Virus record (IMG/VR): IMGVR_UViG_3300045440_000075
Span: 1-46,497 of that record
DNA length: 46,497 nt
Direction: 5' to 3' (one strand)
Source of the DNA: a virus
Of this stretch, positions 1 to 6,577 are shown in pieces. A program made the translations under genes and the position numbers. Positions within the stretch are counted from its first letter, which is position 1. Each line of letters begins with the position of its first letter. The notes under the pieces are model-generated. The model saw only the letters and a list, made by a program, of their open reading frames with translations. It was not told the origin of the DNA and searched no databases.

Positions 1-520
1 GTCGTCTGTCTCCTCCTAGAAAACCGTTATCGTTAAATTAAAGGATGGTTACATCCCCATATTGACACTGGCATAGGGGCTAAAAAATGGGTTTGTGTAG
101 AGTGAGAGGGGTATCTAGGATTAGAACACGCGGAAATTTGGGTGTCGTGGGGGTCATGGCGGGGACGGTCGCTGATCTATAAAATAAGAGATTCCTTAGG
201 CTGTGTCATAGCGTCATGAGTTGAGAGTGGCCAAGCCGCCAGTGTTGCAATGATCAAGGGTGATTGGCTTGCGTGTAGCTTGATGGGATTTGATGCGAGA
301 TATTAGCTGGAATCGGTTTTGCTATTTAGTGCGGGATTGCTGTGAGATTGGCTCATCTTGTGAAAAAGGCTCATTTGCTGTATATGGGGAGACCGAGCCG
401 AAAATCATTGCGCTACGTTGCCCGTGTAGGGCTTTGAATGAGGTGAGCGGGATAGCGGCATGGGGGATTTTCGGGATACAGGCAACAAATACCTACTAAA
501 AAAACCGCTTGCCTGGTATC

Positions 521-536
521 ATCGCTGTATAGCGAT
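521..536. repeat. inverted repeat ATCGCT-N4-AGCGAT
   Basis: A perfect 6-4-6 inverted repeat, ATCGCTGTATAGCGAT, lies upstream of the promoter at 673. It differs from the dispersed TTATCG-type palindrome. It could be an operator or a small hairpin, and function is unknown. Confidence 0.4.
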
Positions 537-672
537 ATAACGAAGTAACGATGCTTTGCTTGCTATGTTTACTCGTGTATTTTGATTGGCATGAGATATG
601 CTAATAAAACACTATTGACAGCATGGCATGATTCTTGCTTGTGACAGCATGAAAATAGATGAAATTAATCTA

Positions 673-700
673 TTGACATAGTGAATGCCTGTGATATTCT
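673..700 (+). promoter_or_regulatory. sigma70-like promoter for small rightward genes
   Basis: TTGACA (673-678), a 16-bp spacer and TATTCT (695-700) form a good sigma70-type promoter. Transcription would start near 707 and run into the gene at 856, leaving a leader of about 150 nt with a CCGCT/AGCGG hairpin at 724-738. A second TTGACA at 615-620 lacks a convincing -10 box. Confidence 0.5.
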
Positions 701-855
701 CTCTCTCGTGATGCTCATTGGAGCCGCTTGAATAGCGGGTCAGTGAGTAATTTCACAAATTGATCTTTGCAGAAAATAAATTTCGCGCCTGTCTTTTGAT
801 TGGCTCGAATCAATACAAACCAAGATGCTTTCGAGCGTCTCACTAGAATAATAGA

Positions 856-1020
856 ATGATAACAACTAAAAAGAAAAGCTACGTCAATCCTTGCTCGTCA
901 AAGAAAACATGGGAAGATCTGCAGCGTCAATCCGTGATAATGGATCGGATCGCTTGTATATTCTCAGCCTGTGTCATGTTCACAATGATTTTCATCTTCC
1001 TGTCAGGTGTTAGTAAATAG
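856..1020 (+). CDS. small single-span membrane protein
   Basis: This 54-residue protein has a basic N-terminus (MITTKKKSY) and one hydrophobic segment at about residues 32-50 (IACIFSACVMFTMIFIFLS), ending in GVSK. It is predicted to sit in the inner membrane with the N-terminus inside. No Shine-Dalgarno sequence precedes the ATG; the leader is AATAATAGAATG. The gene is the first of the rightward small-gene cluster, 10 bp before the next start. Function is unknown. Early small membrane proteins in phages often serve exclusion or host takeover, but nothing in this sequence shows that. Confidence 0.55.
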   Translation: MITTKKKSYVNPCSSKKTWEDLQRQSVIMDRIACIFSACVMFTMIFIFLSGVSK

Positions 1021-1030
1021 AACCAATAAT

Positions 1031-1306
1031 ATGACAACTAACGTAACAGAATTAAACAGCATTCAAGCGGAGTGGATGGCATTAGATTGCAACGCGCCGA
1101 AAGCGGAGCAAGAGCGTGTTTTTGCTCTTATGGCAAAAATGCCTAAGAATTACATCAGCGTAAATGAAGAGGGGCAAGCTGTGGCAATGTGGGCAAGCCA
1201 GCCCCTTAATATGGCAATGCCCCTTGCGGACGTGATTCATTTTCACGGCGCGAACATGGATAGCGTATCTATCGCGTGGAAATGTCCCGCATGGATTGAG
1301 CTTTAA
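1031..1306 (+). CDS. hypothetical phage protein, 91 aa
   Basis: This 91-residue soluble protein starts at the ATG at 1031 (MTTNVTELNSIQ). A GTG eight codons upstream would overlap the preceding gene, so the ATG is preferred. The sequence has an amphipathic N-terminal part and ends KCPAWIEL. I recognise no family. There is no Shine-Dalgarno sequence (AACCAATAATATG). It sits in the rightward small-gene cluster and is followed by a (CCAA)5 leader to the next gene. Confidence 0.6.
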   Translation: MTTNVTELNSIQAEWMALDCNAPKAEQERVFALMAKMPKNYISVNEEGQAVAMWASQPLNMAMPLADVIHFHGANMDSVSIAWKCPAWIEL

Positions 1307-1316
1307 TCTTCCCAAA

Positions 1317-1336
1317 CCAACCAACCAACCAACCAA
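1317..1336 (+). repeat. (CCAA)5 tandem repeat in a leader
   Basis: Five perfect CCAA units form the G-free leader of the gene starting at 1354. CAA-rich, unstructured leaders recur before other starts in this genome (2309-2326 and 3556-3580). They may replace a Shine-Dalgarno sequence by keeping the start accessible. Confidence 0.75.
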
Positions 1337-1353
1337 ACTAGAAAATACACAAA

Positions 1354-1719
1354 ATGAAAATCACATTGAACACATATCAAATTGCTGACGAACTAAAACG
1401 CGACACTAACGCACGCTGGTCTTATAGTGGATCACTAGCCCTTGCTAAATATCTAGAGGAATATGAGGCCGATTCAGGCGAGGAAATGGAATTAGACCTA
1501 TGCTCTATTCGATGCGATTTCTCGGAAACAACTAGCTTGCAGGATTGGATTGTGGAGCATTTCGGCGCGAAATCCCTTTTATTTGCTTTAGAGTTTGCTG
1601 ATATTGAATTTGATGACTTAGAAGATTCTGACGAGGTAGATTCTAAAATTAGAGAATACATTCAAGACCACGGGACACTTATTGAGTTTGACGGCGGCGT
1701 TATCGTTTCATCATTCTAA
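1354..1719 (+). CDS. conserved phage/bacterial hypothetical protein, 121 aa
   Basis: This 121-residue acidic protein belongs to a widespread uncharacterised family I recognise by its pattern. It begins with a segment like WSYSGSLALAKYLEEYE, continues with SGEEMELDLCSIRCDFSE, and ends with a short segment like GTLIEFDGGVIVSSF. Members occur in phages and bacteria without a known function. The start is ATG after an A-rich, G-poor leader (CTAGAAAATACACAAAATG). It lies in the early rightward cluster. The last codons contain a half-copy of the dispersed palindrome (TTATCGTTTC near 1700), too degenerate to count as a site. Confidence 0.75.
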   Translation: MKITLNTYQIADELKRDTNARWSYSGSLALAKYLEEYEADSGEEMELDLCSIRCDFSETTSLQDWIVEHFGAKSLLFALEFADIEFDDLEDSDEVDSKIREYIQDHGTLIEFDGGVIVSSF

Positions 1720-1723
1720 TCCT

Positions 1724-1834
1724 ATGAGTACCTTCGACAAAATAGCTGTCTTCGCAATTTACGCAATCTTCTCTTATGGGGTTTTTTCTTTGTTCATGGC
1801 GTTTGCTTCTTATGTGGAAAGAAACGGACTATGA
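1724..1834 (+). CDS. 36-aa single-span membrane peptide
   Basis: A 36-residue frame, MSTFDKIAVFAIYAIFSYG..., is almost entirely one transmembrane helix (about residues 6-30) followed by a short polar tail (YVERNGL). It starts 4 bases after the previous stop. It ends in an ATGA overlap with the next gene, so the three genes look translationally coupled. The tight spacing and the clear hydrophobic segment support it being real. Function is unknown. Confidence 0.55.
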   Translation: MSTFDKIAVFAIYAIFSYGVFSLFMAFASYVERNGL

Positions 1835-2154
1835 AAATACCAATAACAGTAGATGACCTTTTGAATCTGCCACAATGGCATTCATTCATTGAATCTAGGC
1901 TAGGAAATGACTTGTTCATTTCTGACCCTGACAGAGCTGATAGAATACATGAAGCGGCAGAACACGGGGCGGACGGCTCAACTCATTACGAGATAATAGA
2001 AGATTGGAGGGATTTCGCCCGTGATCTTTTCCGCTCTCTCTCAATGGATGAAGCGGAAGATGAAGAAAAAAACTATGAGGCGCTCATCTCCGAAATTGAT
2101 TCCTGCGAGGCATGGCACGACCACAATGGAAGTCTGCACAAGCAACTAGGCTAG
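1831..2154 (+). CDS. acidic hypothetical protein, 107 aa
   Basis: This 107-residue acidic protein starts in an ATGA overlap with the preceding membrane peptide (MKIPITVDDLLNLPQW...). It is rich in Asp/Glu, especially around residues 65-90 (SMDEAEDEEKN), and ends with a His/Asn-rich segment. I recognise no family. A rho-independent terminator follows at 2166-2194, so this is the last gene of the first small operon. Confidence 0.65.
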   Translation: MKIPITVDDLLNLPQWHSFIESRLGNDLFISDPDRADRIHEAAEHGADGSTHYEIIEDWRDFARDLFRSLSMDEAEDEEKNYEALISEIDSCEAWHDHNGSLHKQLG

Positions 2155-2165
2155 TTTAAAACTAT

Positions 2166-2194
2166 GCGGGGCGGTTCAATCCCTCCCCGCTTTT
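2166..2194 (+). terminator. rho-independent terminator
   Basis: GCGGGG (2166-2171) pairs with CCCCGC (2185-2190), with partial pairing inside, and is followed by TTTTCCTCTT. It lies 12 bases after the stop at 2154. Confidence 0.6.
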
Positions 2195-2278
2195 CCTCTT
2201 AAAAGCCAATCCTAGCCCTTTTCAGCCCTTCACCCTATAAACTACCTTCCGATTCCTCCGCTCCACCTTGTGGCGGTT

Positions 2279-2294
2279 TTATCGGTTCCGATAA
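2279..2294. promoter_or_regulatory. dispersed palindrome, copy 1
   Basis: TTATCGGTTCCGATAA lies intergenically, 32 bp before the start at 2327. Arms of 7 bp are perfectly paired around TT. It is one of 15 copies of the consensus TTATCGKWWMCGATAA and is an operator candidate. Confidence 0.85.
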
Positions 2295-2326
2295 TCTTTC
2301 CCTCCACAGCAAACCAAACCAAAAAA

Positions 2327-2671
2327 ATGAATAACACACTAAAAAACCGCCTGCAATATCACGTCACAGGAGCAATCGAACGAGGCGAGGCGCAAGCTAT
2401 TGTTGAGATTCCAGCCCTCCACACTCTCTCGCCTTGGCAAGTTTCACCGCTTGGCAATGTAATGAAAAATAGCTTGAAGATTGCCAGCATTGAACCAATG
2501 CCAAGCAATAATGAAAGCGAACGTATCGCCAACGCTCGCCTGATCTCCTCCGCGCCTGATCTGTTGGCGATTTGCGAGGAGATTGCAAATGATTCCAAGT
2601 GCGATTTAGTGAATAGTGAAAGGCGTATCCGTCTCTATTCAGCAATCAGCAAAGCAAAGGGGGAAGCGTGA
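2327..2671 (+). CDS. phage hypothetical protein with ANARLISSAPDLL motif
   Basis: This 114-residue protein begins MNNTLKNRLQYHV. It contains ANARLISSAPDLLAICEE at about residues 70-88, a segment very common in short uncharacterised phage proteins (usually written ANARLIAAAPDLLEAL). Residues before it are a variable beta-rich region. There is no Shine-Dalgarno sequence; the leader is CAGCAAACCAAACCAAAAAAATG. The 12-mer TTTCCCTCCACA in this leader (2297-2308) recurs before the gene at 3581. The stop overlaps the next gene's start (GTGA). Confidence 0.7.
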   Translation: MNNTLKNRLQYHVTGAIERGEAQAIVEIPALHTLSPWQVSPLGNVMKNSLKIASIEPMPSNNESERIANARLISSAPDLLAICEEIANDSKCDLVNSERRIRLYSAISKAKGEA

Positions 2672-2889
2672 CACTTTACCAAGTTTCAATATTTCAAAAC
2701 GGATTAGTCAATTCATGGATTGAAAATGACGATGGAAAACTGATTTTCGATATGGGATTGACTGCAAACTTCCCTCCGCAATACGGCAACACGCCCGAAC
2801 AGATGACCAATCACCTACGCGCAATCGGTTTGATTTCTGATGCTGACCGCATCGAATATCGGGTTGGTGAGTATAAACGTAAGCTCTAA
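2668..2889 (+). CDS. hypothetical protein, 73 aa
   Basis: This 73-residue protein starts with GTG in a GTGA overlap with the preceding stop, which supports coupling. The sequence (MTLYQVSIFQNGLVNSWIEN...) looks like a small alpha/beta fold. I recognise no family. It ends just before the bidirectional hairpin at 2897-2926 that separates it from the convergent gene at 2936. Confidence 0.6.
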   Translation: MTLYQVSIFQNGLVNSWIENDDGKLIFDMGLTANFPPQYGNTPEQMTNHLRAIGLISDADRIEYRVGEYKRKL

Positions 2890-2896
2890 TCCAAAA

Positions 2897-2926
2897 CGGG
2901 ACAAGTCCGATCCTTTCCCGCTTTTC
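2897..2926. terminator. terminator between convergent genes
   Basis: CGGGACAAG and CTTTCCCG pair with one bulge and are followed by CTTTTCT on the + strand. It lies between the + gene ending at 2889 and the - gene ending at 2936. Confidence 0.45.
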
Positions 2927-2935
2927 TCCAAAATG

Positions 2936-3511
2936 TCACTCTGTATCCGATTTCTCGTTATTTTCCAAGCCCTCCACCGCATCGACATATTGCGTGGATA
3001 CAATTTCGACTTTATCCGCTTTTGTCGGGCCAGAGACGTGCAACGAAATCATCGCGTTCACAGATAAACCCTTCTTATCGTGCATATTATTCTCATCCAA
3101 TCCCAGCGCACGGGTCGCGATTTTCTCGTATTCCGCCAACACGTCCAGACGTTGCGCTTGATCTTTAATGTTTCCCGATTTGTGTCTTGTTTCAATCTGC
3201 ACTCTCTCCGCCGCAATCTCTCGCAGCATAAATGCATAATGAGCAATCGTTTCGCTTGCCATTGCGTCCTCCAGCTTTGGAGCAACCACGTTTGCCACTT
3301 CTTCCCTCAACCTTTTCCGCTTTTCGATCCACTTTCCCTTGACCATGCAGTTTTTGAGATAGAACTTACTCATCAGCGAAAACTCAGGCAGTTTCAGAAT
3401 GTCACTCATTTCAGCCCCTCCCATGAATAGGCTTTCAATCTTTTCCATATCCCACTTTTTACGCTGTCCACGACCGAGCGTTTTTGCATCTATTTCTGGC
3501 GTTTTGTTCAT
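2936..3511 (-). CDS. putative terminase small subunit
   Basis: This 191-residue protein has an N-terminal helix-turn-helix-like stretch: GQRKKWDMEKIESLFMGG at residues 16-33, then a second helix near MSDILKLPEFSLMSKFY. Long amphipathic helices follow (residues 60-140), with basic KGKWIEKRKRLREE at 62-75. This HTH plus helical oligomerisation layout is that of phage small terminases, which recognise packaging DNA and load the large subunit. The assignment rests on layout rather than a diagnostic motif, so another DNA-binding regulator is possible. It lies about 38 kb from the large terminase gene at 41814 and on the other strand, which is unusual unless the genome is circularly permuted (then about 6.5 kb). 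Confidence 0.45.
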   Translation of the reverse strand: MNKTPEIDAKTLGRGQRKKWDMEKIESLFMGGAEMSDILKLPEFSLMSKFYLKNCMVKGKWIEKRKRLREEVANVVAPKLEDAMASETIAHYAFMLREIAAERVQIETRHKSGNIKDQAQRLDVLAEYEKIATRALGLDENNMHDKKGLSVNAMISLHVSGPTKADKVEIVSTQYVDAVEGLENNEKSDTE

Positions 3512-3533
3512 ACTTTACTATTCACAAGATAAT
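3504..3533 (+). promoter_or_regulatory. possible promoter of the helicase operon
   Basis: TTGTTC (3504-3509), an 18-bp spacer and GATAAT (3528-3533) precede the genes at 3581-5519. It overlaps the divergent minus-strand promoter candidate. The start site would be near 3540, leaving a 40-nt CAA-rich leader. Confidence 0.35.
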
Positions 3534-3546
3534 GCCAGATTGTCAA
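3519..3546 (-). promoter_or_regulatory. possible promoter for the small-terminase gene
   Basis: On the minus strand TTGACA (3546-3541) is followed after 16 bp by TGAATA (3524-3519). The -10 box is weak. Initiation would fall almost on the ATG at 3511, giving a leaderless transcript. Confidence 0.3.
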
Positions 3547-3580
3547 CAGATTTCCCTCCACAACGCAACAACAACAAACA

Positions 3581-3733
3581 ATGAGCTACACAGAAAAAAA
3601 CCAAGCAACGTGCCTACCACCAGAAGCCTACATACGCCTATGGCAGAAAGCAGAAAAAACATCCGATATGCCAAAGTTTCGGTCAACCGTCTATCCAGAC
3701 AAGAAGATAACCTCAATTAAATTCGAGAAATGA
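3581..3733 (+). CDS. small hypothetical protein, 50 aa
   Basis: This 50-residue frame (MSYTEKNQATCLPPEAYIRL...) is the first gene of the helicase operon. Its leader CGCAACAACAACAAACAATG is a G-poor CAA repeat with no Shine-Dalgarno sequence. The stop overlaps the start of the next gene (ATGA at 3730). Sense-like composition and tight coupling on both sides support it, although a longer alternative frame runs through the same bases. Function is unknown. Confidence 0.55.
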   Translation: MSYTEKNQATCLPPEAYIRLWQKAEKTSDMPKFRSTVYPDKKITSIKFEK

Positions 3734-3906
3734 GAACCCATACTTTACACAAACAAAAGCCGTTCCGAGTTAAGAATACTTACCTCGCTGATCCAGTTAA
3801 GAGAGAGATTGTCGATGCCCTGCAAGCGGTTGTCGATACCTTCGGAGATTCCGATTCTCTCCTAGCCCTCCAATGCAGGTCAGCCCTACAAAAAGCGAAA
3901 CAATGA
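3730..3906 (+). CDS. small hypothetical protein, 58 aa
   Basis: This 58-residue basic protein (MRTHTLHKQKPFRVKNTYLA...) has a helical C-terminal half (REIVDALQAVVDTFGDSDSL at about 25-44). It starts in an ATGA overlap with the preceding gene and ends in an ATGA overlap with the helicase start at 3903. This places it in a translationally coupled three-gene operon and fixes the helicase start. I recognise no family. Confidence 0.55.
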   Translation: MRTHTLHKQKPFRVKNTYLADPVKREIVDALQAVVDTFGDSDSLLALQCRSALQKAKQ

Positions 3907-5519
3907 ACGTCCACGATCTACTGGCAACGGTTGAATGGTCGCATCCCATTCAGCTAAATACTAAACGAGGGGTCAGACTCCTCCGAAAAGCTCCGATAGA
4001 GGATGCTTTCTGGAAAGTCTATAAGATTGACCGTGAGTTATTCAAGGAGCAACTGGCAGCGGCTGGCATCTCAATGGGTAAATTCCGAGATGAGTGGGCG
4101 CTGTCTTGGTGGTCAGATGAAGCCCTCAAGTTCAAGTCCGTTATCGGTTCCGATAATGTCGAGGAGAAGCTAGAGGAGGTTAATCTTATACCTCTACTCC
4201 ATCCCGATGGTTTGTTTGAATACCAGCAAACTTCCGTTCAGATGGGGGTTGCTTCTATGGCTAAATACAACCGGGTGCTGCTAGGTCACTCTACTGGTGT
4301 AGGGAAGACCTTCTGTGCTTTAGGTATTGCTAGGGAGTTGGGTAAACGGGTCGCGGTGATCTGTCCCAAACCAATCACAACCGACTGGCATAGGGCAGCG
4401 AAGCTCATGGGTGTAGAAATCTTTGAGGTTTGTGGGTGGGAATGGGCGAAAACTGGTAAGTCTCAGCTAGGTAGATGGACAGATGACAAGAAGCATGAGT
4501 TTCGGTTCATGCTCCCGCCTGATGTTATTCTGATTTTTGACGAGGTTCATCGTGGCAAAGGTGAAGCTACCCAAAACGCTTATCTGGTTCGGGATTCAGT
4601 AAACCAGAATATCCCAGCTATCGCCCTCTCTGCTACTATAGCTGATGACCCGATGAAACTTTGGGCAATCGGTCAGTTCCTTGGACTACACCAAGGCGGT
4701 AAAGACTACTACCGCTTCTTAAACCAAAACGGATGCAAGAAAACCCGCTTCGGTATGCAGTTCCAAGGTGGTAATGGTATCCTAAAAAGACTACATAGCC
4801 GCATCTATCCAGAAAAAGGCAATAGACTTAGACATTCAGACCTTGGTGATGCGTTCCCAGAGACATTGATTAAAGCCAAAGCGTTCGATATGGATAACGC
4901 TAAGAAGATTGCTAATGAGTATGAAGACCTATGTAGCAGGATAGAAGAACTTCGGATGCAAGAAAACTTCTCTGCTAACGTCCTCGCTGAACAGACTAGG
5001 GCTAGACAACGAATCGAAATGCACAAAGCCCCGGCTGTCTGTGCTATGGTTCGTGATCTAATCGAAGAAGGAAACTCAGTCTTTATAGCAGTCAACTACA
5101 CTGAGACACGCAAGTGGATTCTGGATGAGTTGAAGGTATCTTGTTCTATCCACGGGGGACAGAACGAAATGGAGCGTAGAGGTAACATCGACTCCTTCCA
5201 GCGCGGTGATTCCAAGGTGATCGTAGGTATCATTCAGGCTTGCAGAGAAGGGTTAAACCTCCATGACCTGACTGGTGATGCTCCTAGAGTTGCCCTAATC
5301 ATGCCTAGCCCATCTGTATTCGATCTTAAGCAAGTCTTGGGTAGAATCCACCGAGCAGGAGGCAAAACTAAATCCATTCAATATATCGTCTATGCAGCGG
5401 GAGTTTTTGTAGAAGAGAACATCTGCGAAAAGCTAGATGGTAAACTCAAACGAATGGATTTGCTAGCAGATGGTGAAATTGATGGAACTATTTCTCTAGT
5501 TCCGAAAGAACAAGTCTAG
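3903..5519 (+). CDS. SF2 (SNF2-type) DNA helicase
   Basis: This 538-residue superfamily 2 ATPase, taking the ATG at 3903 in an ATGA overlap, would unwind or translocate on DNA during replication or recombination. Visible motifs are FEYQQ (Q-like motif) near residue 110, Walker A GHSTGVGKT near 130, VICPKP (motif Ia), LIFDEVHRGKG (DEVH box) near 212, ALSATIADDP (motif III), IVGIIQACREGLNL (motif V) and QVLGRIHRAGG (motif VI) near 480. Length and order fit phage SNF2-like helicases. The region encoding KSVIGSDNVEE contains a perfect copy of the dispersed palindrome (4141-4156). A strong terminator follows. It is the only full-length helicase in the window. Confidence 0.85.
   Translation: MNVHDLLATVEWSHPIQLNTKRGVRLLRKAPIEDAFWKVYKIDRELFKEQLAAAGISMGKFRDEWALSWWSDEALKFKSVIGSDNVEEKLEEVNLIPLLHPDGLFEYQQTSVQMGVASMAKYNRVLLGHSTGVGKTFCALGIARELGKRVAVICPKPITTDWHRAAKLMGVEIFEVCGWEWAKTGKSQLGRWTDDKKHEFRFMLPPDVILIFDEVHRGKGEATQNAYLVRDSVNQNIPAIALSATIADDPMKLWAIGQFLGLHQGGKDYYRFLNQNGCKKTRFGMQFQGGNGILKRLHSRIYPEKGNRLRHSDLGDAFPETLIKAKAFDMDNAKKIANEYEDLCSRIEELRMQENFSANVLAEQTRARQRIEMHKAPAVCAMVRDLIEEGNSVFIAVNYTETRKWILDELKVSCSIHGGQNEMERRGNIDSFQRGDSKVIVGIIQACREGLNLHDLTGDAPRVALIMPSPSVFDLKQVLGRIHRAGGKTKSIQYIVYAAGVFVEENICEKLDGKLKRMDLLADGEIDGTISLVPKEQV
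4141..4156. promoter_or_regulatory. dispersed palindrome, copy 2 (inside helicase gene)
   Basis: TTATCGGTTCCGATAA is identical to copy 1 and lies inside the helicase reading frame, where it encodes V-I-G-S-D-N. Its persistence inside coding DNA argues for selection at the DNA level. Confidence 0.85.
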
Positions 5520-5530
5520 TCTAAAAAGCA

Positions 5531-5568
5531 AAAGGCCCACCAAGGAGAAATCCAAGGTGGGCTTTTTT
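5531..5568. terminator. bidirectional rho-independent terminator
   Basis: GCCCACC (5536-5542 region) pairs with GGTGGGC ending at 5562, with an inner GGA-GAAA-TCC stem-loop. T6 follows on the + strand and an A-rich stretch lies on the other side. It separates the convergent helicase gene and the leftward early operon. Confidence 0.85.
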
Positions 5569-5579
5569 GTTTCTATCTA

Positions 5580-5861
5580 TTAGGTGATGATACGAGGAAC
5601 TTCTTCTTCTTTTTCCTCCGTATCAAAACGCTTACGGAACTGGCTCTCTTTATAATAGAGAAAAGCAAGCTCCAAGTATTTGATACACTCAAACCCCTCA
5701 CCCTTGCGGGATTCAGATTTGATTACCATCATCGCTGCGGTATGCAGCAAGCTGGCAAAGGCATGGACTCGTTCGTTTAGTTTCTCATCCTCGCATTTGA
5801 TGAAGCTGAATGCCTCAAGAATCGTTTTGGATGTTTCGTTTTGTTGGTTTTTTTCTGACAT
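5580..5861 (-). CDS. small helical protein, last gene of early operon
   Basis: This 93-residue, mainly helical protein has two long helices (about residues 28-48, NERVHAFASLLHTAAMM, and 57-76, ECIKYLELAFLYYKES) joined by a SESRKGEG loop, then an acidic tail (TEEKEEEVPR). A short two-helix hairpin with an LExAF-type second helix recalls the Acb2/Tad1 nucleotide-sponge proteins of phages. The resemblance is weak and I do not assign it. It is the last gene of the leftward early operon, 3 bp after its upstream neighbour, and is followed by a terminator. Confidence 0.6.
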   Translation of the reverse strand: MSEKNQQNETSKTILEAFSFIKCEDEKLNERVHAFASLLHTAAMMVIKSESRKGEGFECIKYLELAFLYYKESQFRKRFDTEEKEEEVPRIIT

Positions 5862-5864
5862 AAA

Positions 5865-6167
5865 TTATCTTTTTCTCCATTCATTTACAACGCGAATTAT
5901 GATTCGATTAGATTCATTTCTTCGTTTCTTCATTGTGATAAAACTACCTTTAGTTAGTTTTGGTATAGCAATTCCTAGCCTTGATGCCAATTCATTATGG
6001 TTACTTAATCCATAACCACGCAGACTGAATAAAATCCCTGACTCATACACTGCTTTTATATCTTCTTTAGAATCACCTATCCATGCGCTGTTTAATCTGT
6101 TTGCGAGTTTGCATGACATTCCAAGTTCCATTTGCTCATCTATCCAGCTTTTAGGCTTAAGATTCAT
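5865..6167 (-). CDS. RNA polymerase alpha-CTD-like (HhH) protein
   Basis: This 100-residue basic protein has a middle part (about residues 16-66) resembling the C-terminal domain of the RNA polymerase alpha subunit. LGMSCKLANRLNSAWIGDSK corresponds to the LSxRAxNxLKxxGI helix. LFSLRGYGLSNHNELASRLG corresponds to the LLxIRNFGxKSLxEIxxxLG helix-hairpin-helix. In bacteria this domain binds UP-element DNA and activators. A free phage copy could redirect host polymerase or bind phage promoters. The C-terminal 35 residues are strongly basic (KKRRNESNRIIIRVVNEWRK). It is expressed in the early leftward operon and overlaps its upstream neighbour by one base. Confidence 0.5.
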   Translation of the reverse strand: MNLKPKSWIDEQMELGMSCKLANRLNSAWIGDSKEDIKAVYESGILFSLRGYGLSNHNELASRLGIAIPKLTKGSFITMKKRRNESNRIIIRVVNEWRKR

Positions 6168-6577
6168 TATTTGGTTTTTGGTATGTATTTTTGGCTTGCG
6201 TATTTATCGAATGCTTTTTTAAGCCTTACCGCTTGATTGTAAAATGAGTCCACAATTTTTTTTGTGTATTCGGGGAAGTCATCCTCCCAAGGAGAACCGC
6301 TTAATTCGTCCTTTATGAATTGATCTACAATTTTTTTAACAGTAATTTCAATAGGTGGATATTCGTAACCTTTTGGATGCTTAACTTCAATGATTGCTGT
6401 ATCGCCGCCTACAAGGCGAACAGTCATGTCATCCATCATTTTGTCTATGGCTAATGCTATCTCTAAAGAAGCGAGTTCTTTGTCTCCTTGCAATAATTCC
6501 AAAATCGCATCTTGGACGCAACAAGATAGTGCTTCCTTAACAAATGGATTTTTTAGGGCTTTAGTTGTTCTTTTCAT
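6167..6577 (-). CDS. hypothetical protein, 136 aa
   Basis: This 136-residue protein (MKRTTKALKNPFVKEALSCC...) has helical ends and a central beta segment (VRLVGGDTAIIEVKHPKGYE, about 53-72). No family is recognised. Start and stop share single bases with the genes on both sides, so it is tightly coupled in the early leftward operon. Nearby products suggest a DNA-metabolism or host-takeover role, but nothing in the sequence shows one. Confidence 0.65.
   Translation of the reverse strand: MKRTTKALKNPFVKEALSCCVQDAILELLQGDKELASLEIALAIDKMMDDMTVRLVGGDTAIIEVKHPKGYEYPPIEITVKKIVDQFIKDELSGSPWEDDFPEYTKKIVDSFYNQAVRLKKAFDKYASQKYIPKTK

Larger units (their letters stand above)
1..855. other. gene-free left region
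   Basis: No convincing gene is visible in these 855 bases. The reading frames are short and have unlike-protein composition, including a 69-codon frame near 290-499 that I do not support. The stretch holds a degenerate half-copy of the dispersed palindrome (27-42, TTATCGTT intact), an inverted repeat at 521-536, a sigma70-like promoter at 673-700 and a small hairpin at 724-738 (CCGCT/AGCGG). It probably acts as the long leader and regulatory zone for the small rightward genes that begin at 856. Confidence 0.5.

Noticed and set aside
27-42. TTATCGTTAAATTAAA as a palindrome copy
   Set aside because: One good arm only, at the window edge.
290-499. 69-codon + strand frame in the left region
   Set aside because: Odd composition, no coupling to neighbours, no leader features; more likely chance in non-coding DNA.
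1699-1714. TTATCGTTTCATCATT as a palindrome copy
   Set aside because: Second arm lost; probably chance or a decayed site.
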